Below are positions 18,331-28,440 of a stretch of DNA of 64,000 bases, piece after piece. Each line of letters starts with the position of its first letter. Position 1 is the first letter of the stretch. Below the pieces are notes generated by a model. The model had not been told where the DNA came from and searched no databases. It saw nothing but the letters and a program-made list of their open reading frames with translations. Both the position numbers and the translations under genes were made by a program. Source of the DNA: an uncultured Shewanella sp. (GTDB lineage: Bacteria; Pseudomonadota; Gammaproteobacteria; Enterobacterales; Shewanellaceae); contig NZ_CANMUW010000009.1 of NCBI RefSeq assembly GCF_947501225.1, positions 1 through 64,000 on the forward strand, in the 5' to 3' direction.

Positions 18331-19770
18331 TTAAGCGACGATCAATACCTTACAGGTATTGGTTCCGCCGATAGTTTCCATAGAGTCACCTTTAGTCATT
18401 AAGACCATGTCGCCACTCTTGAGGTAGCCTGCCTGGGTCAAAGATTCTAACGCCTTAGTAGCCAACTGCTCGGCACTAAACTTGGTAGAGTCAAAGTGTA
18501 CAGGCTGAACACCACGGTAAAGCGCCATCTTCGCCAGTGTCACATCGTGACGAGAAAGAGCGAAAATTGGCAGCGCAGAGCTGATGCGTGACATTAACTG
18601 AGGTGTAGCACCTGACTCAGTTAATGCAACGATAGCCTTGACACTTTTAAGGTGGTTAGCGGCATACATAGTAGAAAGCGCGATGGTCTCTTCTGCAGTC
18701 GCGAAACTCTCATCGAGTCTGTGCTTAGAGACTTGAACACTAGGATGCTCTTCAGCACCAAGACAAACACCTGACATCGCCTGTACAGTTTCTTCAGGGT
18801 AGTCGCCAGCAGCGGTTTCGGCTGATAGCATTACCGCATCGGTACCATCGAGAACTGCGTTAGCTACATCCATAACCTCAGCACGAGTCGGCATTGGGCT
18901 GGTGATCATAGATTCCATCATCTGCGTTGCAGTGATAACGCTCTTGTTAAGTTGACGAGAGCGGCTGATCAGCTTCTTCTGTACCGCAACTAACGCAGGA
19001 TCGCCGATTTCAACACCTAAGTCGCCACGGGCTACCATGACAACATCTGAAGCCAGGATAACATCATCCATCGCTTCGTCTGTGGCAACCGCTTCTGCTC
19101 GCTCTACCTTAGCAACGATGAGTGCATTACTACCTGCTTGTTGAGCAAGCTCACGAGCATAGTTAAGGTCAGCACCACTGCGAGGGAAAGAGACCGCTAA
19201 GTAGTCAACCTGAATGTCGGCGGCTGTGATGATGTCACGTTTATCTTTTTCGGTAAGCGCTGCAGCCGATAATCCGCCGCCTTGCTTGTTGATGCCCTTG
19301 TTGTTTGATAATGGTCCTGCAACAGTGACTGAAGTGTGGACTTTATTACCTTCAACACTTTCAACACGTAGTTGCACACGGCCGTCATCGAGCATCAGGA
19401 TATCACCGATGCTTACATCGTTTGGTAACTCTTTGTAGTCGATACCAACTTGATTCTCATCGCCTTCACCTTTTTCAAGATCAGCATCTAAGATAAAGTG
19501 TTGACCAAGGCCTAACTGAACTTTTTTGTTGTCTTTGAAGGTGGAGACACGAATTTTAGGACCCTGTAGGTCACCCAGAATAGCAACATGAACGCCAAGT
19601 TCTTTTGCTATGTTACGCACATCGGTTGCACGCTTAAGGTGGTCTTCAGGAGAACCGTGTGAGAAGTTTAGACGAACAACGTTAGCGCCTGCCTTGATTA
19701 TGCGGCGTAAGTTGTCATCGCGATCGGTAGCTGGACCCAAAGTAGTTACGATTTTGGTTCTGCGGAACAT
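18331..19770 (-). CDS. pykA: Pyruvate kinase
   Basis: A 479-residue pyruvate kinase of PykA length. Visible motifs are [12 protein letters not shown] at the N-terminus, NFSHG, the substrate loop around ARGDLGVEI, and the active-site helix [11 protein letters not shown]. It converts phosphoenolpyruvate and ADP to pyruvate and ATP, the last step fed by the Entner-Doudoroff genes on the other side of hexR. A HexR-like box lies 61 bases upstream of its ATG, so it is probably co-regulated with zwf-pgl-edd-eda. Confidence 0.95.
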   Translation of the reverse strand: MFRRTKIVTTLGPATDRDDNLRRIIKAGANVVRLNFSHGSPEDHLKRATDVRNIAKELGVHVAILGDLQGPKIRVSTFKDNKKVQLGLGQHFILDADLEKGEGDENQVGIDYKELPNDVSIGDILMLDDGRVQLRVESVEGNKVHTSVTVAGPLSNNKGINKQGGGLSAAALTEKDKRDIITAADIQVDYLAVSFPRSGADLNYARELAQQAGSNALIVAKVERAEAVATDEAMDDVILASDVVMVARGDLGVEIGDPALVAVQKKLISRSRQLNKSVITATQMMESMITSPMPTRAEVMDVANAVLDGTDAVMLSAETAAGDYPEETVQAMSGVCLGAEEHPSVQVSKHRLDESFATAEETIALSTMYAANHLKSVKAIVALTESGATPQLMSRISSALPIFALSRHDVTLAKMALYRGVQPVHFDSTKFSAEQLATKALESLTQAGYLKSGDMVLMTKGDSMETIGGTNTCKVLIVA

Positions 19771-19830
19771 GAGATACTCCGTTAAGTTTAAAAAAATTCT
19801 GACACTATATTAACAGACAATACCTACTTT

Positions 19831-19845
19831 TGTAGGAAAATTACA
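19831..19845 (-). promoter_or_regulatory. HexR-like operator upstream of pykA
   Basis: TGTAGGAAAATTACA matches 12 of 15 positions of the Shewanella HexR consensus as I remember it (TGTAATTAAATTACA) and has a perfect right half-site. It lies in the pykA promoter region, 61 bases before the ATG. Confidence 0.7.
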
Positions 19846-19954
19846 AACAAAATGATCTAGCGCAAGTTATAATTTTTGTGAGGTGCCACTAAATATTAGT
19901 CTAAATTTGGCAGTACGGTGAATGTTGTACTGCCAGAATGGGAAGGAAAGTCAG

Positions 19955-20809
19955 TTACAGTATGGGATCTTTATCAATTCGTGATTCCTTTAATACCTCT
20001 TTAACGCGCTTCAAACTCTCTCTGAAGCGAGGGCCGCGTCGTAAGGTAAATCCGGTCGCTAATACATCGATAACGACGAGCTGAGCCAGACGGGAGGCCA
20101 TAGGCAGGTACATATCGGTATCTTCCGGAACCTCCATGGTCACAGGTAGGGTACATTCACTAGACAGCGGGGAGTGTCTGGCCGTGATACCTATGACGGC
20201 TGCGCCGTTCTCACGAGCCAAACGAGCGATATCGATCATCGACTTAGTACGGCCCGTGTGGGAGATAAGAACGATAACATCGCCCTCACCACTGTTGATA
20301 CAACTCATGCGCTGCATTAAAACGTCGTCGAAGCAGATAACCGGTACATTGAAGCGGAAGAATTTGTTCTGCGCATCGTGAGCCACCGAAGCGGATGCCC
20401 CCAGGCCAAAAAATGATATCTTCTTAGCCTGAGTCAGGATGTCTACCGCTTTATTTATTGCCGCAGTATCCATACTCTGACGAGCCGTATCGAGCGAAGC
20501 CATTGAAGATTCAAATATTTTAGTCGTATAAGAGTCGGGGCTGTCATCTTCTTCGACATGACGGCTGACATAAGGCGTACCGTTAGCTAAGCTTTGAGCA
20601 AGGTGAAGTTTAAAGTCGGGAAAACCTTTAGTATCTAACCGACGACAGAAACGGTTAACGGTAGGCTCACTTACATCAGCCATTTTTGCCAGAGTAGCGA
20701 TACTGGAGTGGATCGCTGTTTGGGGTGAGGCTAAGATTACCTCAGCAACTTTGCGCTCTGATTTACTAAAATGTGTAAGGCTTTTTTGAACCTTTTCAAG
20801 GGTATTCAT
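19955..20809 (-). CDS. hexR: RpiR/MurR-family regulator HexR
   Basis: A 284-residue protein with an N-terminal HTH_6 domain (about 1-77, with the recognition helix near VSEPTVNRFCRRL) and a C-terminal SIS sugar-phosphate domain (about 125-255, ISFFGLGASASVAHDAQ and ISHTGRTKSMIDIA). HexR senses 2-keto-3-deoxy-6-phosphogluconate and controls central carbon genes. It sits between pykA and the divergent zwf operon, the standard Shewanella arrangement. Confidence 0.94.
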   Translation of the reverse strand: MNTLEKVQKSLTHFSKSERKVAEVILASPQTAIHSSIATLAKMADVSEPTVNRFCRRLDTKGFPDFKLHLAQSLANGTPYVSRHVEEDDSPDSYTTKIFESSMASLDTARQSMDTAAINKAVDILTQAKKISFFGLGASASVAHDAQNKFFRFNVPVICFDDVLMQRMSCINSGEGDVIVLISHTGRTKSMIDIARLARENGAAVIGITARHSPLSSECTLPVTMEVPEDTDMYLPMASRLAQLVVIDVLATGFTLRRGPRFRESLKRVKEVLKESRIDKDPIL

Positions 20810-20833
20810 ATGCGTACGTCCACTCGAAAGTAA

Positions 20834-20848
20834 TGTAATTATATTTAT
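20834..20848 (-). promoter_or_regulatory. Weak HexR-like box near hexR
   Basis: TGTAATTATATTTAT keeps the left half-site of the HexR consensus but has a poor right half (about 11 of 15 matches). It lies 25 bases upstream of hexR and could serve autoregulation. Confidence 0.4.
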
Positions 20849-20943
20849 ATTTTTATGTCATTTTAGAATGAATCTAAAAGTAACAAACCCGACCTCTATG
20901 GAGAATTATCATTCAGGTATTGGTAAAACTTTCTACTATATAT

Positions 20944-20958
20944 AGTAATTTAATCACG
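20944..20958 (+). promoter_or_regulatory. HexR-like box upstream of zwf (distal)
   Basis: AGTAATTTAATCACG matches 12 of 15 positions of the reverse-complement HexR consensus TGTAATTTAATTACA, with all three central AT pairs conserved. It lies about 160 bases before zwf and 135 before hexR, so it could serve either. Confidence 0.55.
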
Positions 20959-21041
20959 AAAAGCATACCAGATTTTGCCTGTGAATGCCTAGGGGACTAA
21001 CTATCGCTTTTTTGCAAAATTTAGATGCAATTAACAATTTC

Positions 21042-21056
21042 TGTTGTTATATTACA
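21042..21056 (+). promoter_or_regulatory. HexR-like box upstream of zwf (proximal)
   Basis: TGTTGTTATATTACA matches 12 of 15 positions of the HexR consensus and has a perfect right half-site. It is part of a wider palindrome, TGTTGT-N6-ACAACA (21042-21059), about 60 bases before the zwf start codon. Confidence 0.6.
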
Positions 21057-21119
21057 ACAAACATGTGAACTATTCATCGAATCGATGTGGCACTGTGACA
21101 CAAAGGAGATTTAGGAGCT

Positions 21120-22592
21120 ATGGGCATAACAACACCAGAAGCCAAAGCTTGTGATTTTGTATTGTTTGGTACAAAAGGGGACTTGGCTCGCCGTAAGTTG
21201 CTTCCCTCATTATATCAGCTCGACAAAGCTGGCCTTTTAAACGAAGAGACCAAGGTTCTCGGCGTTGCTAAGGATGCTTTCACCCATGAAGAGTATCAAG
21301 AGTTAGTCATCAAGGCTTTGAAGGGGTTTGTGAAAGAGGAGTTGTGTGAACAAACACTCGAACGCTTCTTAACTCGTTGTCATTACATTGGTACTAACTT
21401 TACCGAGTCCGAGGGTTACAAGGCTTTCCATGACGTTTTAGAGCCGGAAAAGCGTGTCATGGTCAGTTACTTCGCTACCCCGCCAGCCATCTTCGGTGAT
21501 ATATGTCGCTGCCTCCACGAACAAAACCTTATTCATCCCGATTCACGTGTCGTTCTTGAAAAACCTATCGGCTCCGATCTCGAATCCTCTAAAGTCATCA
21601 ACGATCAAGTCTCAGCCTATTACAATGAGAATCAGGTTTACCGTATAGATCACTATCTTGGTAAAGAGACGGTTCAGAATCTTATCGCACTTCGATTCGC
21701 AAATTCACTGTTCGCCTCTAAATGGGATAACCGTACCATTGACCATGTGCAGATCACCGTGGCAGAAGAGGTGGGGATCGAAGGGCGTTGGGGTTACTTC
21801 GATAAAGCAGGGCAGATGCGCGACATGATCCAGAATCACCTGCTGCAGGTGTTAACCTTAGTAGCAATGGACCCGCCGGTAAACCTGGACGCCGACAGTA
21901 TTCGTGACGAGAAGGTGAAGGTACTCAAATCACTTCGCCCCATCAATTCAGATAATATTTATGAAAATACTGTCAGAGGCCAGTACTCTTCCGGCTTCCT
22001 GCAAGGTTCTCCTGTACCGGGCTACCTCGAGGAGGAGGGGGCAAATACTCAATCCAATGCGGAAACATTTGTCGCACTACGTGTCGATATCGACAACTGG
22101 CGTTGGGCGGGGGTGCCTTTCTATCTCAGAAGCGGCAAGCGCATGCCAACAAAGAGTTCTGAGATCGTGGTTTACTTCAAGAACCCGCCTCATAACCTGT
22201 ATCGTTCAAATTATCGTAACCTTCCGCCGAACAAGCTTACTATCCGTCTTCAGCCCCATGAAGGTGTTGAAATTCAGATGATGAATAAAGTGCCTGGGCT
22301 TGAACAGAAACAGCGTCTGCAAACGACAAAGCTCGACTTAAGTTTCTCAGATACCTTCAAAAACGAACGCATCGCCGATGCCTATGAGCGTCTGCTTCTC
22401 GAGGCCATGTTAGGTAACCAGGCCCTGTTCGTTCGGCGCGATGAAGTTGAACATTCATGGCAATGGGTCGACGGGATCATCGAGGCGTGGGAAGACAGCA
22501 ACGAGAAGCCTAAATCATATCCAGCCGGTAGTTGGGGACCTGTTGCATCAGTTGCTTTGATAGCAAAAGACGGCCGTTCTTGGGACGAATAA
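21120..22592 (+). CDS. zwf: Glucose-6-phosphate 1-dehydrogenase
   Basis: A 490-residue enzyme of the usual length. It has an N-terminal NADP motif (FVLFGTKGDLARRKLLPSLY) and the catalytic segment RIDHYLGKE, whose His is the general base. It oxidises glucose-6-phosphate to 6-phosphogluconolactone. TAGGAG precedes the ATG. It is the first gene of zwf-pgl-edd-eda, with gaps of 6, 9 and 17 bases, which together make the oxidative entry and the complete Entner-Doudoroff pathway. Confidence 0.96.
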   Translation: MGITTPEAKACDFVLFGTKGDLARRKLLPSLYQLDKAGLLNEETKVLGVAKDAFTHEEYQELVIKALKGFVKEELCEQTLERFLTRCHYIGTNFTESEGYKAFHDVLEPEKRVMVSYFATPPAIFGDICRCLHEQNLIHPDSRVVLEKPIGSDLESSKVINDQVSAYYNENQVYRIDHYLGKETVQNLIALRFANSLFASKWDNRTIDHVQITVAEEVGIEGRWGYFDKAGQMRDMIQNHLLQVLTLVAMDPPVNLDADSIRDEKVKVLKSLRPINSDNIYENTVRGQYSSGFLQGSPVPGYLEEEGANTQSNAETFVALRVDIDNWRWAGVPFYLRSGKRMPTKSSEIVVYFKNPPHNLYRSNYRNLPPNKLTIRLQPHEGVEIQMMNKVPGLEQKQRLQTTKLDLSFSDTFKNERIADAYERLLLEAMLGNQALFVRRDEVEHSWQWVDGIIEAWEDSNEKPKSYPAGSWGPVASVALIAKDGRSWDE

Positions 22593-22598
22593 AGGAAC

Positions 22599-23303
22599 AT
22601 GACCATGATTAAAGAGAGTGTGTTCAAATCTTTTGATGATACATCATCACTGGAGAATCAGCTTGCAGAGCGAATCGCAAACCAATTACAAGAGGCGGTC
22701 GATACCCGTGGCAAGGCGAGCCTGATTGTCTCCGGCGGCTCTACGCCACTCAAACTGTTTCAGTTACTGAGTAAGAAAAGTATCGATTGGTCTGAGGTAT
22801 TTGTCACTCTTGCCGATGAGCGTTGGGTCGACAGTGACTCAGATGCTTCAAATGAAAGGTTAGTCAGGGAGCACCTTCTACAAAACCGTGCATCCAATGC
22901 CAAGTTCAGAGGCTTAAAGAATATGTTCTCTTCACCTGAGGAGGGGGCTGTCATGGCCAGTGAACAACTGGCTCACTTCCCGCGACCATTTGACGTCGTG
23001 GTGCTGGGAATGGGCAGTGACGGACACACATGTTCATGGTTCCCATGCTCTGAAGAGATCGATACAGCATTAAATACGGAAGCTGTGTGTATAGCGGTAA
23101 ACCCTACCAGTGCACCAAATCCTCGCCTGTCGTTATCGAAATCCGCCATCTTAGCCAGTCGCCAAATTTATTTACACATTGTAGGTGAGCAGAAACTGTC
23201 TGTTTACCGTCAAGCGCTTGAAAATGAAGATGCTAAAAGCATGCCGATCAGGGCCGTCTTAGCTCAGCACAAGACACCCGTCGACGTTTACTGGAGCGCT
23301 TAA
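22599..23303 (+). CDS. pgl: 6-phosphogluconolactonase
   Basis: A 234-residue DevB-type lactonase with the sugar-phosphate loop LIVSGGSTPLKLF, the LADERWVDSDSDASNERLV segment and the catalytic VVLGMGSDGHTCSWFP region. It hydrolyses 6-phosphogluconolactone. AAGGAAC precedes the ATG, which lies six bases after the zwf stop. Confidence 0.95.
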   Translation: MTMIKESVFKSFDDTSSLENQLAERIANQLQEAVDTRGKASLIVSGGSTPLKLFQLLSKKSIDWSEVFVTLADERWVDSDSDASNERLVREHLLQNRASNAKFRGLKNMFSSPEEGAVMASEQLAHFPRPFDVVVLGMGSDGHTCSWFPCSEEIDTALNTEAVCIAVNPTSAPNPRLSLSKSAILASRQIYLHIVGEQKLSVYRQALENEDAKSMPIRAVLAQHKTPVDVYWSA

Positions 23304-23312
23304 GGAGATATT

Positions 23313-25139
23313 ATGCACGCAGTTGTTCAATCTGTTACCGACAGAATCATCGCTCGCAGTAAAGAGACTCGGGCCAAATACCTGGCAGCGCTGAATGAAG
23401 CTAAGTCAAACGGCGTTCATCGCAGCTCACTGAGTTGCGGAAATCTGGCCCACGGGTTCGCCGCCTGTCAGGGAGATGATAAACAGTCGATTAAGGCGCT
23501 CACTAAAGCCAATATCGGTATCGTGACGGCATTCAATGATATGTTGTCGGCCCATCAACCCTATGAGGCGTATCCGGCACTGCTTAAGCAAGCCTGTGCG
23601 GAAGTGGGAAGTGTTGCTCAGGTTGCCGGCGGTGTTCCAGCAATGTGTGATGGTGTGACTCAAGGTCAGCCGGGCATGGAGTTGAGTCTGCTTAGCCGTG
23701 AAGTTATCGCCATGTCTACGGCGGTAGGCTTATCCCATAACATGTTCGATGGTGCCTTGTTACTGGGTATTTGTGACAAGATTGTTCCCGGCCTCCTGAT
23801 AGGAGCGTTAAGTTTTGGCCATCTGCCTATGTTATTCGTTCCTGCCGGTCCGATGAAATCGGGGATCCCTAATAAGGAGAAGGCCAAGATCAGACAGCAG
23901 TTTGCTCAGGGGCAGGTAGATCGCGCCGCTCTTCTTGAAGCCGAGTCTCAGTCCTACCATAGCGCCGGAACCTGTACCTTCTATGGTACGGCGAACAGTA
24001 ACCAGCTTATGCTGGAAGTGATGGGGCTGCAGCTGCCAGGCTCTTCATTTGTTAATCCTGACGATCCGCTTCGGGAGGTACTTAACAAAACGGCCGCGAA
24101 ACAGGTGTGTCGCTTAACCGAGATGGGCACACAATACACGCCTATCGGCGAGTTAGTTAACGAAAAATCTATCGTTAACGGCATAGTAGGCCTTCTCGCA
24201 ACAGGTGGTTCCACCAACCTGACCATGCATATCGTTGCCGCTGCTCGCGCTGCGGGCATCATCATTAACTGGGATGATTTCTCGGAACTGTCTGATGCTG
24301 TACCATTGCTGGCGCGCGTCTATCCTAATGGCCATGCCGATATTAACCATTTCCATGCCGCGGGCGGTATGGCCTTCCTGGTCAGAGAGCTGCTCGACGC
24401 CGGTCTTCTGCACGAAGATGTTGACACTGTTGCCGGTCACGGTCTCAGACGTTACACCCAAGAGCCAAGATTGATCGATGGTGAGATAAAGTGGGTCGAT
24501 GGTCAGAGTGAAAGCTTAGACTCAGAGGTGTTGACTAAGGTAGCTAAGCCGTTTCAGGCCAATGGCGGGTTGAAGCTGCTCAAAGGTAACCTGGGAAGGG
24601 CTGTGATCAAAGTGTCTGCCGTTCAGGAGCAACATAGATTTGTCGAGGCCCCTGCGGTTGTTATCGATGATCAAAATAAGCTGGATGCGCTCTTCCAGGC
24701 AGGTGAACTGGAAAAAGATTGTGTTGTTGTTGTCAAGGGGCAGGGGCCGAAAGCGATTGGTATGCCTGAACTTCACAAGTTGACACCTATCTTGGGTACC
24801 CTGCAGGATCGTGGATTTAAGGTTGCACTTTTGACCGATGGTCGTATGTCCGGCGCTTCAGGCAAGGTTCCAGCTGCTATCCACTTGACGCCTGAAGCTT
24901 TAGACGGCGGGTTAATTGCCAAGGTTCAAAATGGTGATCTTATCCGTGTAGATGCCTTAACCGGTGAGCTGACTCTTCTTGTTGCCGATGAAGTCATTGC
25001 AGCGCGTGTGGCTGAAGAGGTTGACCTGAGAAGTACAAGTTATGGAATGGGTCGTGAGTTGTTTGGCGCATTAAGATCAAACTTAAGTAGTCCCGAAACT
25101 GGTGCCCGCTGTACCAGCGCTATTGATGAAAACTATTAA
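23313..25139 (+). CDS. edd: Phosphogluconate dehydratase
   Basis: A 608-residue IlvD/Edd-family Fe-S dehydratase that turns 6-phosphogluconate into 2-keto-3-deoxy-6-phosphogluconate, the HexR ligand. Family segments include [15 protein letters not shown] near residue 70, [27 protein letters not shown] and the C-terminal [12 protein letters not shown]. Cluster cysteines are present in MCDG and [13 protein letters not shown]. Third gene of the operon. Confidence 0.96.
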   Translation: MHAVVQSVTDRIIARSKETRAKYLAALNEAKSNGVHRSSLSCGNLAHGFAACQGDDKQSIKALTKANIGIVTAFNDMLSAHQPYEAYPALLKQACAEVGSVAQVAGGVPAMCDGVTQGQPGMELSLLSREVIAMSTAVGLSHNMFDGALLLGICDKIVPGLLIGALSFGHLPMLFVPAGPMKSGIPNKEKAKIRQQFAQGQVDRAALLEAESQSYHSAGTCTFYGTANSNQLMLEVMGLQLPGSSFVNPDDPLREVLNKTAAKQVCRLTEMGTQYTPIGELVNEKSIVNGIVGLLATGGSTNLTMHIVAAARAAGIIINWDDFSELSDAVPLLARVYPNGHADINHFHAAGGMAFLVRELLDAGLLHEDVDTVAGHGLRRYTQEPRLIDGEIKWVDGQSESLDSEVLTKVAKPFQANGGLKLLKGNLGRAVIKVSAVQEQHRFVEAPAVVIDDQNKLDALFQAGELEKDCVVVVKGQGPKAIGMPELHKLTPILGTLQDRGFKVALLTDGRMSGASGKVPAAIHLTPEALDGGLIAKVQNGDLIRVDALTGELTLLVADEVIAARVAEEVDLRSTSYGMGRELFGALRSNLSSPETGARCTSAIDENY

Positions 25140-25156
25140 TAAGGAAGAGTTACGCA

Positions 25157-25798
25157 ATGCTTGAGAATAACTGGTCGTTACAACCACAAGATATTTTTAA
25201 ACGAAGCCCTATTGTTCCTGTCATGGTTATCAATAAGATTGAGGATGCCGTACCGCTAGCCAATGCACTGGTTGCCGGTGGGATCAGTGTCCTTGAGGTG
25301 ACATTGAGAACGCCTTGTGCCCTGGAGGCTATCACTAAGATCGCCAAAGAGGTTCCCGATGCGTTAGTCGGTGCCGGTACGATTCTGAACGAAACCCAGC
25401 TGAAGCAGGCTGAAGAAGCAGGCGCGCAATTTGTTATCACACCCGGTGCGACCCCCGAGCTGTTAAAGGCCGCGATGGCTGGTAAGATCCCATTGATCCC
25501 GGGTGTTGCCAGTATCTCTGAGGTGATGACGGGTATGTCGTTGGGTTATACTAACTTTAAGTTTTTCCCGGCAGAGGCATCAGGTGGTGTCAGTGCCCTT
25601 AAAGCATTCTCAGGCCCACTTGCAGATATCCGCTTCTGTCCTACCGGTGGAATTACGCCAAGCAGTTATAAAGATTATCTGGCACTTAAAAATGTCGATT
25701 GTATCGGCGGTAGCTGGATAGCGCCAACCGATGCGATGGAGCAGGGGGACTGGGATCGCATAACACAGCTTTGTAAGGAAGCGATTGACGGTATCTAA
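25157..25798 (+). CDS. eda: KHG/KDPG aldolase
   Basis: A 213-residue class I aldolase. The catalytic Glu lies in LEVTLRTP, the phosphate site in GAGTILNE, and the Schiff-base Lys in [12 protein letters not shown]. It splits 2-keto-3-deoxy-6-phosphogluconate into pyruvate and glyceraldehyde-3-phosphate, completing the Entner-Doudoroff pathway. AAGGAAG lies upstream. Last gene of the operon, ending at a strong terminator. Confidence 0.96.
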   Translation: MLENNWSLQPQDIFKRSPIVPVMVINKIEDAVPLANALVAGGISVLEVTLRTPCALEAITKIAKEVPDALVGAGTILNETQLKQAEEAGAQFVITPGATPELLKAAMAGKIPLIPGVASISEVMTGMSLGYTNFKFFPAEASGGVSALKAFSGPLADIRFCPTGGITPSSYKDYLALKNVDCIGGSWIAPTDAMEQGDWDRITQLCKEAIDGI

Positions 25799-25845
25799 TC
25801 GATTCAGGCACCGTTCAACGGCAGCATTATTGACTGCAGGTTTTT

Positions 25846-25875
25846 AAAAGGCTACCCATGTGGGTAGCCTTTTTA
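25846..25875. terminator. Bidirectional terminator between eda and ecotin genes
   Basis: AAAAGGCTACCCA and TGGGTAGCCTTTTT form a 13-bp stem with a two-base loop, flanked by A and T runs. It lies 47 bases after the eda stop and 8 bases after the convergent ecotin gene, and suits both. Confidence 0.92.
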
Positions 25876-25882
25876 ATATCTG

Positions 25883-26458
25883 TTATTGGTTTGTCTTTAG
25901 TTTTGAGATATTGAACTGGCTGTCTACAGTCCAGACTCGATATCGTATTTCGCTCCCCTCTGGCAGGTAAAATACCTTAGGCAGGCGACTGTCATAGTTG
26001 ATCTTTAAACTGTCGGGGATCTGCAAAAATGCCTCTTTCTTAGCTAAATCTAAGCATGCCATCATAGTGCTCGGCCCGTCACTGATATGCTTAACGCTGT
26101 AATAACCATATCCCCAGCCTTTTACAGTTTCTCGTGTGAGCTCTCCCATCAGAGAGTGCTTATTGCAGTCTACCATTCTGGTTTGTCCAATCTGTATCTC
26201 CACCATATAGTTCTCTTCATCTTCAATGGCTGGCAGGGTAAGAACATGTTGTTCCATCCCCTCTGTTGGCATTGGAAACATCTTTGATGCCTCGTGGACC
26301 TGATAATTCGAAGCGTTGTAGGTTTGTGATGCGATCATGTTTTGGCTTACGCCACCTGGATGTGTCGGGCTGGTCGCCGATGCATTAAATGGGAACAGGG
26401 TAGCAACAATGAGCGAAGTTGAGACAGAGTGTCTGATTGCTTGTTTGATTATCTTCAT
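25883..26458 (-). CDS. eco: Ecotin-family serine protease inhibitor
   Basis: A 191-residue secreted protein with a signal peptide ending at about NASA. The ecotin domain fills residues 60-185: [19 protein letters not shown] and WGYGYY match E. coli ecotin, the reactive loop reads STMMACLD with the P1 Met in the same place, and the two disulfide cysteines (VDCN, MMAC) are kept. The C-terminal YRVWTVD segment also fits. It should be periplasmic and inhibit trypsin-like proteases. A 35-residue N-terminal extension is longer than in E. coli. Confidence 0.92.
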   Translation of the reverse strand: MKIIKQAIRHSVSTSLIVATLFPFNASATSPTHPGGVSQNMIASQTYNASNYQVHEASKMFPMPTEGMEQHVLTLPAIEDEENYMVEIQIGQTRMVDCNKHSLMGELTRETVKGWGYGYYSVKHISDGPSTMMACLDLAKKEAFLQIPDSLKINYDSRLPKVFYLPEGSEIRYRVWTVDSQFNISKLKTNQ

Positions 26459-26742
26459 TATCTTAAATTCTCCAAATAGCCGGTGGCTATAATATCAATG
26501 AACAATATAGGCTAAGTTCAGCTGAGTCTGTAGTAGCTATAAACGACAAGCATTTCAAAAAGGGTTAAATTTTTTAAGACCTTTATACGTCGCCGAAGTA
26601 TAAAGGTGCCGTTATCTGCGCCCAATCTTGTTTAATCACTCCCAGAGGCTAACCTTTGTCACTTCATTTGCGTATGCGATTGAATATCTTCGATTTGAGA
26701 TAGCGGGCACGAAATGATGATTATTTATGTTTAGATATATAC
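26459..26742. other. Intergenic region upstream of the exporter operators
   Basis: No gene was found here. It contains the ecotin promoter on the minus strand. The following stretch to 26914 holds the two MarR-type palindromes and a reading frame that continues into the exporter ORF but lacks transporter-like sequence. Confidence 0.4.
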
Positions 26743-26788
26743 TTTGATAGTCAAAATATACTAAGATTCGATTAGTTTGATACTCAAG
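26743..26788 (+). promoter_or_regulatory. Two MarR-type palindromes upstream of the metal exporter gene
   Basis: TTTGATAGTCAAA (26743-26755) is a perfect 5+3+5 palindrome, and TTTGATACTCAAG (26776-26788) is a near copy with its centre 33 bp away, three helical turns. They lie 127-172 bases before the exporter ATG. A MarR regulator is encoded just downstream of the exporter, so they are its probable operators. Confidence 0.6.
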
Positions 26789-26914
26789 CTACTTGTGATT
26801 CAAGATATGTGTGCCGCACACTCTCCTGAATCAGCTTTTTTACACTTTGCCTTACGGCTAGATAGATGCCGGACGGCGTGTACCAAATTTAACTATAAGA
26901 AAGATAGGGATGAT

Positions 26915-27955
26915 ATGAACAGTAAGCCACATTCAATTAAGGCCTGGCAGCATCAGCACCATTTTGCAAATATTAATAATGATGGTGAGCGTAACACCCG
27001 TTATGTACTTTATCTCACCCTGATCACTATGATCGCCGAGATCTCGGCGGGTACAATCTTCGGCTCTATGGCGCTATTGGCCGATGGCTGGCATATGGGA
27101 ACCCATGCAGCAGCATTTATGATCACCCTATTTGCGTATCGATATGCAAAGAAACATGCTAACAATCCAGAATTTACCTTCGGAACCGGAAAGGTTAGCG
27201 TACTGGGCGGTTTTACCAGTGCTATCGCCTTAGGCATGGTGGCGCTAATCATGTTAGTTGAATCTGCTATGCGGATACTCAACCCTGAACAGATCCAATT
27301 TAATGAAGCTATCATGGTCGCCTTCATCGGATTGACAGTCAATGTGATCAGCGTCTTCCTCCTAAAAGATCACCATAGTCATGATCACGGACACAGCCAC
27401 GGACACAGACACAGCCATGGTCACTGTCATGGTCACTCCCATGCTCACTCCCATGCTCACAGTCATCATGATGAAGAGCACGCAGATCATGAAGGGGAGT
27501 CTGCGAAATCGGGGCATCATGACCATAACCTTCGTGCGGCCTATTTTCATGTGCTGGCCGATGCGCTGACCTCAATATTAGCGATATGTGCACTCTTGCT
27601 GGGTAAGTTATATGGTTTGAACTGGTTGGATCCTGTGATGGGGATTGTAGGCTCGATCATCATCAGCCGCTGGGCATGGAATCTGCTGAAGCAAACTTCT
27701 CCTATCCTGTTAGATACCAGTATCGAAGAGCAATATAAGAATCGGATAATTACCGAGATCGAGTCGGAAGATGATCATCAGATAGCAGATCTGCATATTT
27801 GGCGGGTCAGTGCAGACCACTACGCCGCTGTGTTATCTATCGTGTCGCATCAGCCCAGGGATGCCGAATACTTTAAGGCTAAACTAAAGAAATTTGAGCG
27901 CTTGAGTCATTTGACCATTGAACTTAATACCTGTCGTCAGGCAGAATGCATCTAG
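26915..27955 (+). CDS. dmeF: CDF-family Co/Ni/Zn exporter, DmeF type
   Basis: A 346-residue inner-membrane transporter. ATG 26915 is preferred because it follows AGGGA and begins with the family's WQHQHHF N-terminus; a start at 26777 would add 46 unlike residues. Six membrane segments carry the metal motifs LLADGWHMGTH and HVLADALTS. A His-rich cytoplasmic loop lies at about 153-204. This N-terminus and loop are typical of DmeF, which exports cobalt and nickel; zinc export (ZitB-like) remains possible. A MarR gene follows 27 bases downstream. Confidence 0.85.
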   Translation: MNSKPHSIKAWQHQHHFANINNDGERNTRYVLYLTLITMIAEISAGTIFGSMALLADGWHMGTHAAAFMITLFAYRYAKKHANNPEFTFGTGKVSVLGGFTSAIALGMVALIMLVESAMRILNPEQIQFNEAIMVAFIGLTVNVISVFLLKDHHSHDHGHSHGHRHSHGHCHGHSHAHSHAHSHHDEEHADHEGESAKSGHHDHNLRAAYFHVLADALTSILAICALLLGKLYGLNWLDPVMGIVGSIIISRWAWNLLKQTSPILLDTSIEEQYKNRIITEIESEDDHQIADLHIWRVSADHYAAVLSIVSHQPRDAEYFKAKLKKFERLSHLTIELNTCRQAECI

Positions 27956-27982
27956 AGAAGAGGTCGTAAATCAAGAGAGTGT

Positions 27983-28402
27983 ATGAAGTCTACAGAAGAT
28001 AAGCTTAACCATGTGATGGTGGAGTTTTATGAAAAGCTCTCCTCCTGGGAACAAGCGGTAGTCAAGGATAAAGGCTATTCGTTACCACTGGTCCATACTG
28101 TGGAGATCCTGGGAGGTCATGGGCCGATGAGAATGAAGGAGCTGGCTGAGAAGATTGGAGTGACAACCGGGACTTTAACCGTCCAGATAGACAAGATGGT
28201 CAATCTGGAACTTGTGACTCGTAAGCCACATGAGTCTGATCGTCGCTCCATTCTAGTTGAGTTAACGAGTAAGGGGCAGGAGATGTATGAGGAGCACGAT
28301 GCCCTGCATCTTCAACTTACCGGTGAACTCACGGCCAAGTTTTCCGCTGACGAGCGGGCTCAACTGCTTAGCTTTCTGCAACGGGTGAACGCAGAGTTTT
28401 AA
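27983..28402 (+). CDS. MarR-family transcriptional regulator
   Basis: A 139-residue winged-helix protein: HTH at about 45-75 (MRMKELAEKIGVTTGTLTVQIDKM) and wing with the DRRS motif (PHESDRRSILVELTSKG). It lies 27 bases after the exporter gene on the same strand, so it probably reports metal or toxicant levels and represses the pair through the palindromes at 26743-26788. Its ligand is not evident. Confidence 0.86.
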   Translation: MKSTEDKLNHVMVEFYEKLSSWEQAVVKDKGYSLPLVHTVEILGGHGPMRMKELAEKIGVTTGTLTVQIDKMVNLELVTRKPHESDRRSILVELTSKGQEMYEEHDALHLQLTGELTAKFSADERAQLLSFLQRVNAEF

Positions 28403-28417
28403 GCCTGAACATTCAGC

Positions 28418-28440
28418 CTGATACCTGTTGCAGGTATCAG
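28418..28440 (+). terminator. Hairpin after the MarR gene
   Basis: CTGATACCTG and CAGGTATCAG form a perfect 10-bp stem with a three-base loop, 16 bases after the stop codon. There is no T tract, so it may be a weak terminator or an mRNA 3' end stabiliser. Confidence 0.5.

Noticed and set aside
27348..27593. His/Asp- or Met/Val-rich ORFs opposite or out of frame with the exporter
   Set aside because: They are shadows of the His-rich loop of the DmeF-type protein.
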